Source: Microbacterium sp. SY138 (lineage in GTDB: Bacteria > Actinomycetota > Actinomycetes > Actinomycetales > Microbacteriaceae). Taken from it: 64,000 nucleotides of DNA. The notes under the pieces were generated by a model that was not told where the DNA came from, did no database searches, and was given only the letters and a program-made list of their open reading frames with translations. Every line of letters starts with the position of its first letter. Position 1 is the first letter of the stretch. Shown one piece after another: positions 7,743 to 16,348 of the stretch. The stretch is taken from NCBI RefSeq assembly GCF_039729145.1, contig NZ_CP155793.1, positions 3,286,001 to 3,350,000 on the forward strand, given 5' to 3'. The position numbers were made by a program, and so were the translations under genes.

Positions 7743-8789
7743 TCACCAGGCGGCGGCGACGTCGGCGTGCGTGCGCAGGATGCCCTCGGTCGATCCTGCG
7801 GGCGCGCGCCCGATGCCGCACTCGGTCGCGACCCCGAACTCGGTGGCGAACGGAGTCGCGGCGGCGACGCGACGGGCGGCGCCCTCCACCCCGTCCTCGC
7901 GGTGCACGAGGCCCAGGTAGAGCTCGCCGACCGGGGCGAGGCCTGTGAGCGGGGCGAAGTAGGCCTCGTCGTCGTGGTCGATCGGCACCGGCAGGTGCAG
8001 CCACGTGAGCGGACGGGCGGATGCCGCCACCACGGCGTTCGCGTAGCGGACCAGGTTCGCGGCGTCGCGCGGCTCGAAGAAGTGCTTCTCCCCCGCGTCG
8101 CCGTAGCAGAGGTGCACACCCACCTCGACGTCGGCGGGCACCGCATCGACCAGTGCGGCCAGGCGCGAGACCAGACCGTCGAACGGGTCGCCGGGCCACC
8201 ACGCCTCCATGACCGCTCCGTAGCCGGCGGCGCGCTCGATGATGCCCATCTCGCTCGCGACGTCCCACTGCACCGCGAGGTCCTCGTGCGGGATGGCCTC
8301 GAGGATCTCGTCGAGCTCGCGCAGGATCGCGGCGGTGTAGACGGGCTCGATGGCCGCGCGGTCATCGCCGTGGAAGAACGAGGAGATCACGGCGAGGGGC
8401 GTCGGCAGCGACACCTGGAACCGCACGCCGGCGGGCACCGCGCCCTCGGCCCGCAGCCGCTCGAACACCGCATACGACTCGATCGCGGCGGCGGCATACC
8501 CCAGCGGCGGCATCTTGATGCTCGCAGCATCCACTCCCTCGGCGATGCGCAGGCCGCGGGCGTCGATGCCGGCGGGGAACGGGATGGGTTCGTCGCCTGT
8601 GCGCTCGATGCCCTCGGCCTCACCGATCACGTCGGGCTGGAACATGATCCAGTGGAACCGCTTGCCGACCTCGCCGTCCGGAATGCGACGGAGCCGGGTG
8701 CCGAGCAGTTCCGCAGCGGTGCGGATCGTGGTCTCGGCATCGTCGTAATTCACGCTGCCCACGAGGAGGGCACCCTGCGGCTGAGTCAT
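7743..8789 (-). CDS. MetE/UROD-superfamily barrel protein, possible methyltransferase of unknown substrate
   Basis: 348 aa, (beta/alpha)8-barrel of the methionine synthase C-terminal/UROD superfamily, starting MTQPQGALLVGSVNYDDAET at 8789. Metal ligands resembling MetE can be placed: His226 and Cys228 (VHLCYGD) and Cys324 (TECGIG); the Glu of the MetE zinc site is not evident, though an HxDD-type stretch (IDHDDE, 270-275) lies between. It is distinct from the MesD protein 3 kb away. It diverges from a putative Fe(II) oxygenase with an iron-box-like palindrome between them, hinting at iron-responsive control. Members of this group in actinobacteria are usually left hypothetical. Confidence 0.75.
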   Translation of the reverse strand: MTQPQGALLVGSVNYDDAETTIRTAAELLGTRLRRIPDGEVGKRFHWIMFQPDVIGEAEGIERTGDEPIPFPAGIDARGLRIAEGVDAASIKMPPLGYAAAAIESYAVFERLRAEGAVPAGVRFQVSLPTPLAVISSFFHGDDRAAIEPVYTAAILRELDEILEAIPHEDLAVQWDVASEMGIIERAAGYGAVMEAWWPGDPFDGLVSRLAALVDAVPADVEVGVHLCYGDAGEKHFFEPRDAANLVRYANAVVAASARPLTWLHLPVPIDHDDEAYFAPLTGLAPVGELYLGLVHREDGVEGAARRVAAATPFATEFGVATECGIGRAPAGSTEGILRTHADVAAAW

Positions 8790-8862
8790 ACCCCTCAGGA
8801 TATCGACGCTCCCGTCGGGCCTTTTCCCCGGCGAGACCCCCACGCTGCGATGGGCATTCGAG

Positions 8863-8876
8863 TTAGGATGGCCTAA
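8863..8876. promoter_or_regulatory. IdeR/DtxR-like palindrome overlapping a -10 element
   Basis: TTAGG-N4-CCTAA lies between the divergent MetE-like and oxygenase-like genes. It equals the conserved half-arms of the iron box consensus, and the surrounding 19-mer agrees at about 13 of 19 positions by eye. TAGGAT inside it (8864-8869) could be the -10 of the rightward gene, so binding would repress. Regulator identity is inferred. Confidence 0.5.
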
Positions 8877-8921
8877 GAACCCGCCGCCTGTGGGGGCAGC
8901 GATGACGGGAAGGTATTCATC

Positions 8922-9698
8922 ATGGGCTTCATCACGTCCGAGGCGCTGTCCGAGACCGGCTACGTGGTCCTCGACGACCACACCTCCGCCACGGATCCCG
9001 CCGAATGGTTGGGCCTGGAGTACGTCGGCTGGCGCTCCTCCGGCATCACGCGCTTCGCCCCGCTCACCAGCTATGCCGGCGACGTCGACTGCAACGGCTT
9101 CTGGAACCACACCCCGCCGCGCACCGACAAGGATGGCGTGTGGGTCGCCTCGCAGGTCGCGGTCGCCCCGACGCTCCAACGCCGGGCACAGGAGCCGGGC
9201 GCCGGCATCGGCCGCTGCCGCGTGATCGAGCTGCAGCCGAACGAGTACGCCGACGCGATCTACAACCTGCACCAGGACGACAACAACCGCCTCAACGAAG
9301 AGGGCACCGGCTGGGTCGTCCGCGGGTTCTTCAACCTCTCCGACGACACCGAGTCGATGCTGATCCTGCGCGCCGACCGTTTCGATCCGGCGACCGAGAT
9401 CCGCCTGCCGCTGCGCGCCGGCTCGCGCATCATCGTCGACACCCAGCGCTTCTGGCACGCGGTCTGGCACCGCGGCACCGCCCCGCGGTACGCGCTCATC
9501 ACGTCATGGACCAGCGGCCCCGAGCTCGACGCCTACATCGCCGCCAACCACGGCGACCCGCACCCGAAGACCGTCGACCTCGACCCGCAGTTCGTCGACG
9601 ATGCGCAGGTCGAGCTGCACCGCCGCATCGAGGAGCGCCGTCGCGCGTTCGAGGCTCAGGGCATCGTGATGGAACCGCCCGTCGACATGAACGTCTGA
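8922..9698 (+). CDS. putative Fe(II)/2-oxoglutarate-dependent oxygenase-like protein
   Basis: 258 aa, conserved-looking but not assigned to a family with certainty. A HxD pair (His117, Asp119 in YNLHQDDNN), a distal His179 (RFWHAVWH) and Arg189 ten residues later match the spacing of a facial-triad 2-oxoglutarate oxygenase on a double-stranded beta helix, and beta-rich segments surround them. The ATG at 8922 follows a GGGAAGG-like ribosome binding site. It is divergent from the MetE-like gene and downstream of the IdeR-like palindrome. A role in iron stress or in a reaction linked with the neighbour is inference only. Confidence 0.65.
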   Translation: MGFITSEALSETGYVVLDDHTSATDPAEWLGLEYVGWRSSGITRFAPLTSYAGDVDCNGFWNHTPPRTDKDGVWVASQVAVAPTLQRRAQEPGAGIGRCRVIELQPNEYADAIYNLHQDDNNRLNEEGTGWVVRGFFNLSDDTESMLILRADRFDPATEIRLPLRAGSRIIVDTQRFWHAVWHRGTAPRYALITSWTSGPELDAYIAANHGDPHPKTVDLDPQFVDDAQVELHRRIEERRRAFEAQGIVMEPPVDMNV

Positions 9699-9743
9699 GG
9701 CGACGGCCCGCGGGTCTCCCCACAGGTTCCTTCTCGCTGCCCC

Positions 9744-11432
9744 TCAGATCGTGCGGCCGTCGTGAATCCGCACCACGCGGTCGACCGTCCCCTCGGGAGG
9801 CGCCACGTGCGAGATCAGCAGCACCGACTGCTCCCCCGCGGCCTGCAGCAGATCACGCAGCAGGGCATTCGATGCTTCCGGATCGACCCCCGCCGTCGGC
9901 TCGTCGAGGACCAGCACGGGGAAGCCGCGCAGCAGCGCCCTGGCGAGCGCGATCCGCTGCGCCTGGCCACCGGACACCAGCGCGCCGCGGTCGCCGACCC
10001 GCGCATCGAGGCCCCCACGCTCCCGTACCCAGTCACCGAGGCCGACCCGCTCGAGCACCGCCTGCAGGTCTTCGTCCGAGGCGGAGTCCCGCGCGAAGAG
10101 CAGGTTCTGGCGGATGTCCTCGTCGAACAGCTGAGGGCTCTGCTCGCACAACCCGATCACGCGTCGCAGCGCCGGACCCGAGAGCTCCGCGGCATCGCGA
10201 CCACCGACCAGATACTCGCCCTCCACGCGCAGGAAGCCGACCAGGGTCGCCGCGAGCGAACTCTTGCCCGCCCCGCTCGGCCCCGCGACCAGCACGCGCT
10301 CACCGGCGCGGAGGTCGAGGTCGACCCCCTTCAGAGCGGGCGTCCCGCCAGGCCAGGTCGCACGCGCGTCGCGCAGGCTTACAGCCGGGGTGCCTTCGAA
10401 CTCGACGTCTTCACCCGCGTCGGCGCGCAGCTCGGCCGGCATCCGCTCGGGCAGCACGTCGACGATGCGCTCCGCGCTGGAACGCACGCTCCGCCACGAT
10501 GCGGCGGCGATCGGCACCGCGCCGAAGATCTCGAACACCACCATCGGCACGAGCACGGCCACGGCCAGCCACGGCCCGTCGATCGAGCCGTCCGAGAGGC
10601 CGGGAGCCGCCGCGGCGAGTGCCCAGACCGAAGCGACTCCGGCGACCGCGGAGACCACGCCGGCGGCTACGGCCTGCGCGAGCGAGGCCCGGTCGACAAC
10701 GCGTCGCAGCGCGGCATCCGCTGCGGTGATCCGTGCACGGGCCTGCTCCTCCGCGCCATAGGCGATGAGCACGTCGAGGCTGCCGAAGTAGTCGACGAGG
10801 GCCGCCGAGAGCTCGGCGCGACGTTCCGAGACCTGCGCTTCGGCGCGTGAGCCGAACACCCACCCCAAACCGATCGCGGCTGCCGCAGCGACGAGCAGGC
10901 ACACGGCCAGCGTGAGCGCGGCGGCGGGCGATACGAACGCGATGAACCCGACGGCCCCGACAGCGACCAGAGCGGCGACCCCGAGCGGCTGCACCACCCG
11001 CAGCGGCAGGTTCTGCAGGTTCTCGACGTCGTCGACGAGAGCTGCGAGCACCTGTCCGCGATCCGTCGCGCCGAGTCCCGCTGGCGACAGCGGGATGAGT
11101 CGGCGCACCATGTCGGCGCGGGTCGAGGCAAGCTGACGCAGCGCGGCATCGTGTCCGCTCAGGCGCTCCAGATAGCGGGTGACCGCGCGCGAGACGGCGA
11201 AGAAGCGCACACCGACGACGGCGATGGACAGCGGCACCAGCGAGTCGACGATCGATGCGCTCACGATCAGCCACCCGCTGACGGCGAGCAGGCTCACGGC
11301 GGCGGCGGCCGAGAGCAGACCCCAGATCAGACCCGGCACGAAGCGGCCGAGCGGCGGTTGCGCGAGTCGCAGGATGGCGCCGACCCGGTGACCGCGGGAA
11401 TGCACTGTGTCGGTTGTGCGGGGTGCAGTCAT
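9744..11432 (-). CDS. cydC: thiol reductant ABC exporter subunit CydC
   Basis: 562 aa ABC exporter half-transporter: six membrane helices (about residues 25-300) then a nucleotide-binding domain with Walker A GPSGAGKSS, signature LVSGGQAQR and Walker B VLVLDEPTAG. ATG at 11432 overlaps the cydD stop (ATGA). CydDC exports cysteine/glutathione-type thiols and is needed to assemble cytochrome bd; here it is the last gene of cydABDC. Assignment of CydC versus CydD rests on gene order and the SGWLIVSASI segment typical of CydC. Confidence 0.93.
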   Translation of the reverse strand: MTAPRTTDTVHSRGHRVGAILRLAQPPLGRFVPGLIWGLLSAAAAVSLLAVSGWLIVSASIVDSLVPLSIAVVGVRFFAVSRAVTRYLERLSGHDAALRQLASTRADMVRRLIPLSPAGLGATDRGQVLAALVDDVENLQNLPLRVVQPLGVAALVAVGAVGFIAFVSPAAALTLAVCLLVAAAAAIGLGWVFGSRAEAQVSERRAELSAALVDYFGSLDVLIAYGAEEQARARITAADAALRRVVDRASLAQAVAAGVVSAVAGVASVWALAAAAPGLSDGSIDGPWLAVAVLVPMVVFEIFGAVPIAAASWRSVRSSAERIVDVLPERMPAELRADAGEDVEFEGTPAVSLRDARATWPGGTPALKGVDLDLRAGERVLVAGPSGAGKSSLAATLVGFLRVEGEYLVGGRDAAELSGPALRRVIGLCEQSPQLFDEDIRQNLLFARDSASDEDLQAVLERVGLGDWVRERGGLDARVGDRGALVSGGQAQRIALARALLRGFPVLVLDEPTAGVDPEASNALLRDLLQAAGEQSVLLISHVAPPEGTVDRVVRIHDGRTI

Positions 11433-13087
11433 GCGTTCACCCCCAGCTCCACGATCTGATCCGCGATCTCCCGTGCGGTCCGACGGTGGGAGACGAGGAG
11501 GATCGTCGCACCGGCATCCGCCTTCTCGCGCAGCGATCGCCACAGCCGGTCCTCGGTCTCGGGGTCGAGTGCACTCGACGGCTCATCGAGTGCGAGCACG
11601 CGTCCGGACGCCGATGCCTGGCGATACAGGGCTCGAGCGACAGCCACTCGCTGCGCCTGCCCACCCGACAGCCCCGCTCCCTGCACGCCGAGCTCCAGCG
11701 CGGGGTCGATGCCCTCGGCGCAGGCATCGTCGAGCGCATCGCGCACCCGGTCGGCGTCCGGCTCAGGATCACCGAGGGTGACGTTCGCCGCCACGGTCCC
11801 GCGCGTGAGGCCAGGTGCCTGTCCCGCCCAGGCGAGCCACACCGACGGCGCGATCCCCCTCACGTCCGCGCCGCCGTAGGACGCTGTCCCCTCGAACTCG
11901 ACCGCGCCCCGGAGCGCGGCCAGCAGCGACGACTTCCCCGACCCGCTCGGCCCTTCGAGGACCGTGATGGTCCCCGGCCCGGCAGCGAACGACACGGGCG
12001 GCAGGTCGCGCACCCGCAGACCCTCGACCACGAGGTTTCCGCCCTTCGCCGGTTCCCCCTGCATGACCGATTCCCGGATGCCGGGGGCTTCGACGGCGAT
12101 TCCTCCGGCATCCGTCGAAAGCTCCTGCAGCCGTGCGCGCTCCCCCGCCGCATCCAGCACCTCGAACACGTCCTCCGTTGCCGCAACCCCTTCGGCGGCA
12201 GCGTGGAACTGCACCCCCACCTGCCGGATGGGCAGGAACGCCTCGGGAGCGAGCAGCAGCACGAACAGCCCGACCTCGAGAGTCAGATCACCCGACAGCA
12301 GCCGGAACCCGACCGACACCGCGATCAGGGCCACCGCGATCGAGGCCAGCAGCTCCATCGCGAAGCCGGACAGGAACGAGAACCGCAGCACCTTCATGGT
12401 CTCGCGGCGGTACTCGTCCGCGGTGACCTCGATGCGGTCGACAGCGCGACGATCGCGCCCGAACAGTCGCAGCGTCGACAGCCCCTGCACCGTGTCGGCG
12501 AAGCGTGCCGCGAGGCGCTGCAGCGTCTGCCACTGCCGCGTCTGGACGGTGCGGGTCGCCATGCCGATCAGGATGAGGAACAGCGGGATCAGCGGCAGCG
12601 TGATCACCGCGGTGAGTCCGCTCGGCCAGTCCTGCCACCACATGACCGCGACGAGCACCGGCGTCGCGATCACGGTCAGCACGAGCTGCGGGATGTAACG
12701 CGCGAAGTAGGCGTCGAGCGCTTCGAGTCCGTGGCCCGCGGTCACCGCGAGCGCGGTCTGGTTGCGTTGCGCGAGCCACCCTGGCCCGAGTTTCCCGACC
12801 GCAGCCACGAGCGCCGTGCGCAGCTGCATCCCCGTCTTGGCGGCCGCCCGTGTCCCCGCCGCATCAGAGGCCGCGATGAGCAGGCCTCGCAGCAGAGCCG
12901 TGAGCAGCAGCCAGAGCAGCGACGAGGTGACGTCCCGCCCCGCGAGCGCCCCCGTGATCGCTTCGGTCAACAGCCACGCGAAGGCGATCGTGACCGCGGT
13001 CTGGACGACGCCGATCAACGCGGATGCCGCGAGGAAACCCCTCGCGGCACCCGCGTATCTCAGCAGTCTCGGATCGACGGGTTTCAC
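11429..13087 (-). CDS. cydD: thiol reductant ABC exporter subunit CydD
   Basis: 552 aa half-transporter with six N-terminal helices and an ATPase domain: Walker A GPSGSGKSS, signature LSGGQAQRVAVARAL, Walker B VLALDEPSSALD, H-loop LLVSHRR. The start is taken as GTG 13087 (VKPVDPRLLRY) because it overlaps the cydB stop by 4 bases and matches the usual CydD N-terminus; longer open frame to 13354 is antisense-free but overlaps cydB and is rejected. Partner of CydC in the inner membrane. Confidence 0.93.
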   Translation of the reverse strand: MKPVDPRLLRYAGAARGFLAASALIGVVQTAVTIAFAWLLTEAITGALAGRDVTSSLLWLLLTALLRGLLIAASDAAGTRAAAKTGMQLRTALVAAVGKLGPGWLAQRNQTALAVTAGHGLEALDAYFARYIPQLVLTVIATPVLVAVMWWQDWPSGLTAVITLPLIPLFLILIGMATRTVQTRQWQTLQRLAARFADTVQGLSTLRLFGRDRRAVDRIEVTADEYRRETMKVLRFSFLSGFAMELLASIAVALIAVSVGFRLLSGDLTLEVGLFVLLLAPEAFLPIRQVGVQFHAAAEGVAATEDVFEVLDAAGERARLQELSTDAGGIAVEAPGIRESVMQGEPAKGGNLVVEGLRVRDLPPVSFAAGPGTITVLEGPSGSGKSSLLAALRGAVEFEGTASYGGADVRGIAPSVWLAWAGQAPGLTRGTVAANVTLGDPEPDADRVRDALDDACAEGIDPALELGVQGAGLSGGQAQRVAVARALYRQASASGRVLALDEPSSALDPETEDRLWRSLREKADAGATILLVSHRRTAREIADQIVELGVNA

Positions 13088-14112
13088 GCGTGTGCCGGAG
13101 CCCCCTCGATCGACTTCCGGGTGACCCGCTTGCGGAAGACCCAGTAGGTCCACGCCTGGTATGCGAGCACGAGCGGCATCGCGATCAAGGCCGTCCAGCT
13201 CATGATCTGCAGTGTGTACGGGGTGCTCGACGCGTTGGCGATCGTGAGGCTGTACGCCGGGTCGATCGTCGACGGCATCACGTACGGGAACAGCGCGGAG
13301 AAGAGCATGACCACGGCGAACAGCACCGTGAGCATCCCGGAGAAGAACGCCCACCCGTCGCGACGGACCATGGAGAGCCCGACAGCCGCGATCAGACTGA
13401 CCGCCGCGAGCGCGCCGGCGCCGATGACCAGCCAGAGCAGCGGAGCCTCACGGCCCATCGCGATCGCGACCGTCCAGATCACCGTCGCGGCTGCGACGAG
13501 GATCGTCGGGATGGCGGCCTTCTTCGCGAGCTTCTGCGCGTCCTCGTGCACCTGACCATCGGTCTTGAGCGCCACGAACAGCACGCCGTGCAGGAAGAAG
13601 AGCAGCAGCGTGGTGACGCCGACCAGCAGTGCGTACGGGTTCAGCAGGGCGAAGAACCCGCCGACGTAGATGTGGTTCTCATCGATGGCCACGCCCTGCA
13701 CGATGTTGCCGAACGCGACGCCCCACAGCAGTGCGGGAACGACCGAGCCGATGACGATCATCCGGTCGAAGCCGGCCTTCCACTTCGCGCTGTCACGCTG
13801 GTGTCGGTACTCGAACGAGACACCGCGCAGGATCAGCGCGAGCAGGATCAGCAGCAGCGGCAGGTAGAAGCCGCTGAACAGCGTGGCGTACCACTCGGGG
13901 AACGACGCGAACAGCACGGCGCCGGCCACGATGACCCAGGTCTCGTTGAGATCCCAGACCGGGCCGATCGTGTTGATGACCTGTCGGCGCGAGACGTCGT
14001 TCTTGCCGAGGAATGGCAGGGACATGCCGACGCCGAAGTCGAAGCCGTCGAGCACGAAGTAGCCCACGAAGAAGAAGGCGACGATGAAGAACCAGAGTGT
14101 TGCGAGATCCAT
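13084..14112 (-). CDS. cydB: cytochrome bd oxidase subunit II
   Basis: 342 aa, about eight to nine membrane helices, beginning MDLATLWFFIVAFFFVGYFVLDGFDFG, the hallmark N-terminus of CydB with the conserved FxLDGFDxGVG stretch. It packs against CydA to form the quinol oxidase. It follows cydA by 14 bases and overlaps cydD by 4, so the four cyd genes are one transcript. Confidence 0.97.
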   Translation of the reverse strand: MDLATLWFFIVAFFFVGYFVLDGFDFGVGMSLPFLGKNDVSRRQVINTIGPVWDLNETWVIVAGAVLFASFPEWYATLFSGFYLPLLLILLALILRGVSFEYRHQRDSAKWKAGFDRMIVIGSVVPALLWGVAFGNIVQGVAIDENHIYVGGFFALLNPYALLVGVTTLLLFFLHGVLFVALKTDGQVHEDAQKLAKKAAIPTILVAAATVIWTVAIAMGREAPLLWLVIGAGALAAVSLIAAVGLSMVRRDGWAFFSGMLTVLFAVVMLFSALFPYVMPSTIDPAYSLTIANASSTPYTLQIMSWTALIAMPLVLAYQAWTYWVFRKRVTRKSIEGAPAHA

Positions 14113-14126
14113 GATGCTCCTCCCTC

Positions 14127-15542
14127 TCAGTAGACGACCGACGGCAGCTGGGCCGTCTCGTCATGCGGCTTCTCTTCGGTGTCGGGCCCCTTCTGGGCGG
14201 CCCGGATGATGAGGCGGATCTCGACGACGGCGAGCGCCGCGTAGATCGCCGTGAACGCGATGAGCGATATCAGCACTTCGAGGCCGCTGACGCCCGGCGA
14301 GACGCCGTCCTGCGTGGTCATCAGCCCGAACACGATCCAGGGTTGTCTTCCCATCTCGGTGAAGACCCAGCCCATGATGTTGGCGGCCAGCGCGAGCGGG
14401 AACGACCAGATCGCGACCTTCCACATCCACGGTGCGACCGGCTTCTTGGCGCCCTTGCGGGTGACCCAGAGGCCCGCGACGGCGACGAGCGCTGCGGCGA
14501 TGCCCAGGCCGATCATCCAGCGGAAGGCCCAGTACGTGATCCACAGGATCGGGGCGAAGTCGGTCAGACCGGTGGAGGCGTACGTCTGTGCGTACTCGGC
14601 GTTGAGGTCGTTGATGCCGTGCACGCACGCGTCGAGCGTGTGCGTCGACAGCAGCGAGAGCAGATACGGCACGCGGATCGAGAACAGCTCCGAGCTGCCG
14701 TCCGGTGTGCCGAGCGTGAAGATGCTGAACGAGGCATCCGGCCCGCACACGGTGTTGAAGGTCGCCTCGGCGGCGGCCATCTTCATCGGCTGCGCGGCGT
14801 ACATCGCGAGGCCGAGCTGGTCGCCCGTGAGCACGACGCCCGCGGTGGAGACGATCATGGCCCACAGCCCGAACTTCAGCGAGATGCGCATGGTGTCGAA
14901 GTGCTGACCGCGGGACAGGTGCCAGGCCGAGACCGAGATGACGACACCGGCGGCGAACATGAACGCGCCGAAGATCGTGTGCGGGAACGCGGCGAGCGCG
15001 ACCGGGTTGGTCAGCAGCGCCCAGAAGTCGGTCAGCTCCGCGCGGTTGGTCGCCTCGTTGAACGTGTAGCCCACCGGGTTCTGCATGAAGGCGTTGGCGG
15101 CGATGATGAAGTACGCCGAAAGGATGCTGCCGATCGAGACGCACCAGATCGTGGCGAGGTGCAGTTTCTGCGGGAGCTTGTCCCAGCCGAAGATCCACAA
15201 CCCGATGAAGGTCGCCTCGAAGAAGAAGGCCAATAGTCCCTCGAATGCGAGCGGAGCACCGAAGACGTCGCCGACGAAGCGGGAGTAGTCCGACCAGTTC
15301 ATGCCGAACTGGAACTCCTGCACGATGCCGGTGACCACGCCCATGGCGAAGTTGATCAGGAAGATCTTGCCGAAGAAGCGGGTCAGGTGCAGGTACTGCA
15401 CCTTCGCGGTGCGCACCCACGCCGTCTGGAAGATCGCGGCGACCAGCGCCATGCCGATCGTCAGCGGCACGAAGAGGTAGTGGTAGACGGTCGTCAGCCC
15501 GAATTGCCATCGGGCCAGAGCGAGCGGATCAAGCCATTCCAT
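14127..15542 (-). CDS. cydA: cytochrome bd oxidase subunit I
   Basis: 471 aa. ATG at 15542 gives MEWLDPLALARWQFGLTTVYHYLFVPLT, carrying the N-terminal His heme ligand region; GRQPW, diagnostic of CydA, is near residue 415. The periplasmic Q-loop is of the short form common in actinobacteria. CydA binds hemes b558, b595 and d and reduces oxygen with menaquinol at high affinity. The start overlaps the end of the upstream HTH regulator by 14 bases, so regulator and oxidase are co-transcribed. Confidence 0.97.
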   Translation of the reverse strand: MEWLDPLALARWQFGLTTVYHYLFVPLTIGMALVAAIFQTAWVRTAKVQYLHLTRFFGKIFLINFAMGVVTGIVQEFQFGMNWSDYSRFVGDVFGAPLAFEGLLAFFFEATFIGLWIFGWDKLPQKLHLATIWCVSIGSILSAYFIIAANAFMQNPVGYTFNEATNRAELTDFWALLTNPVALAAFPHTIFGAFMFAAGVVISVSAWHLSRGQHFDTMRISLKFGLWAMIVSTAGVVLTGDQLGLAMYAAQPMKMAAAEATFNTVCGPDASFSIFTLGTPDGSSELFSIRVPYLLSLLSTHTLDACVHGINDLNAEYAQTYASTGLTDFAPILWITYWAFRWMIGLGIAAALVAVAGLWVTRKGAKKPVAPWMWKVAIWSFPLALAANIMGWVFTEMGRQPWIVFGLMTTQDGVSPGVSGLEVLISLIAFTAIYAALAVVEIRLIIRAAQKGPDTEEKPHDETAQLPSVVY

Positions 15543-16248
15543 GCACGACTCCTGTTCTGTGGTGCCGCTGCGTCGTGCGGTGACGCGGCGGCTCCGTTCC
15601 CTCGACCAGCGGCGCGGTGGTGTCGCGCAGCTGCACGGTGCAGTCCGACGGGAGGACAGCATCGCGTACGCACTCGGCTTCGAGTGGTCCGCCTGCCTCG
15701 TTCAGGACGCCTTGCATGAGTTCGAGGTGCACGCGGCACAGCATCGGGCGGTCTTCCGATCGTCCGGCGGCATGCGGGCACGGGCTGAGGTCGACGGTGA
15801 GGCGACGGTCGTCGAGGACGGGCTCGAAGCCGCTCTCCTCGAGGTGCTCCACGAGCGCGTCGAGCTGATAGGTGGCTTCTCGGCCGAGTCCGGACGCCAC
15901 GGCATCCGGGAGCATGCTCCGCATCAGGTCCCCACGGCGCGCAGCGGCCTTGGCCTTGTCCCGCGCCACCGGACTGGAAGCTCCCGGCGCCCCGGTGGCG
16001 GCGCTGTACAGCGTGCGCGGCCGCCCTCTCGTGGTGCGGTGCTCGATCGTGGGGATCACGTAGCCGCCCTCGATCAGGCGCTGCAGGTGCTCGCGGACCG
16101 TGTTGGCGTGGAGCCCTGTGGCGTCGCACAGTTCGGTGATCGAGAGCTCTCCTCGGGTCTGCGAACTTCCCGCTTCGAAGAGCAAGTGCAGGATCTGCAC
16201 CCGGGAGTAGCTCGAGATCGGCCCGCACACGGGCCCGCCGTTGGCCAT
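15529..16248 (-). CDS. winged-HTH regulator with C-terminal cysteine cluster (likely regulator of cyd operon)
   Basis: 239 aa from ATG 16248 (MANGGPVCGPIS). A winged helix-turn-helix occupies residues 10-85 (SRVQILHLLF...LCDATGLHANTVREHLQRLIEGGYV, then a RGRPRTLYS wing). The C-terminal half has four Cys: PCPHA, MLCRVH, AECVRD and SDCTVQ, with spacings 13, 21 and 9, a pattern like COG2345/SufR-type regulators that can hold an iron-sulfur cluster. Being the first gene of the cyd transcript, it is a good candidate for a redox- or oxygen-sensing switch of cydABDC; Fe-S binding is inference. Confidence 0.85.
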   Translation of the reverse strand: MANGGPVCGPISSYSRVQILHLLFEAGSSQTRGELSITELCDATGLHANTVREHLQRLIEGGYVIPTIEHRTTRGRPRTLYSAATGAPGASSPVARDKAKAAARRGDLMRSMLPDAVASGLGREATYQLDALVEHLEESGFEPVLDDRRLTVDLSPCPHAAGRSEDRPMLCRVHLELMQGVLNEAGGPLEAECVRDAVLPSDCTVQLRDTTAPLVEGTEPPRHRTTQRHHRTGVVHGMA

Positions 16249-16348
16249 GAACCCAGTATCCCGCGACGCTGCGAGTTTGCCGAGAGGTATGGCCGTGAAT
16301 AAACACCTGGCCGATAGGGATGTCTGATGCCGGCGATAGCCTGGGGGC

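Noticed and set aside
8790..9470. N-terminal extension of the MetE-like frame to 9470
   Set aside because: Lies antisense to the 258-aa gene; ATG 8789 gives a normal N-terminus.
9005..10729. Long Arg/Pro/Ala-rich plus-strand frame of 574 codons
   Set aside because: Antisense to cydC and out of frame with the oxygenase gene; composition is typical of a GC-rich shadow frame.
11414..13147. 577-codon plus frame opposite cydD
   Set aside because: Shadow of cydD; no domain resemblance.
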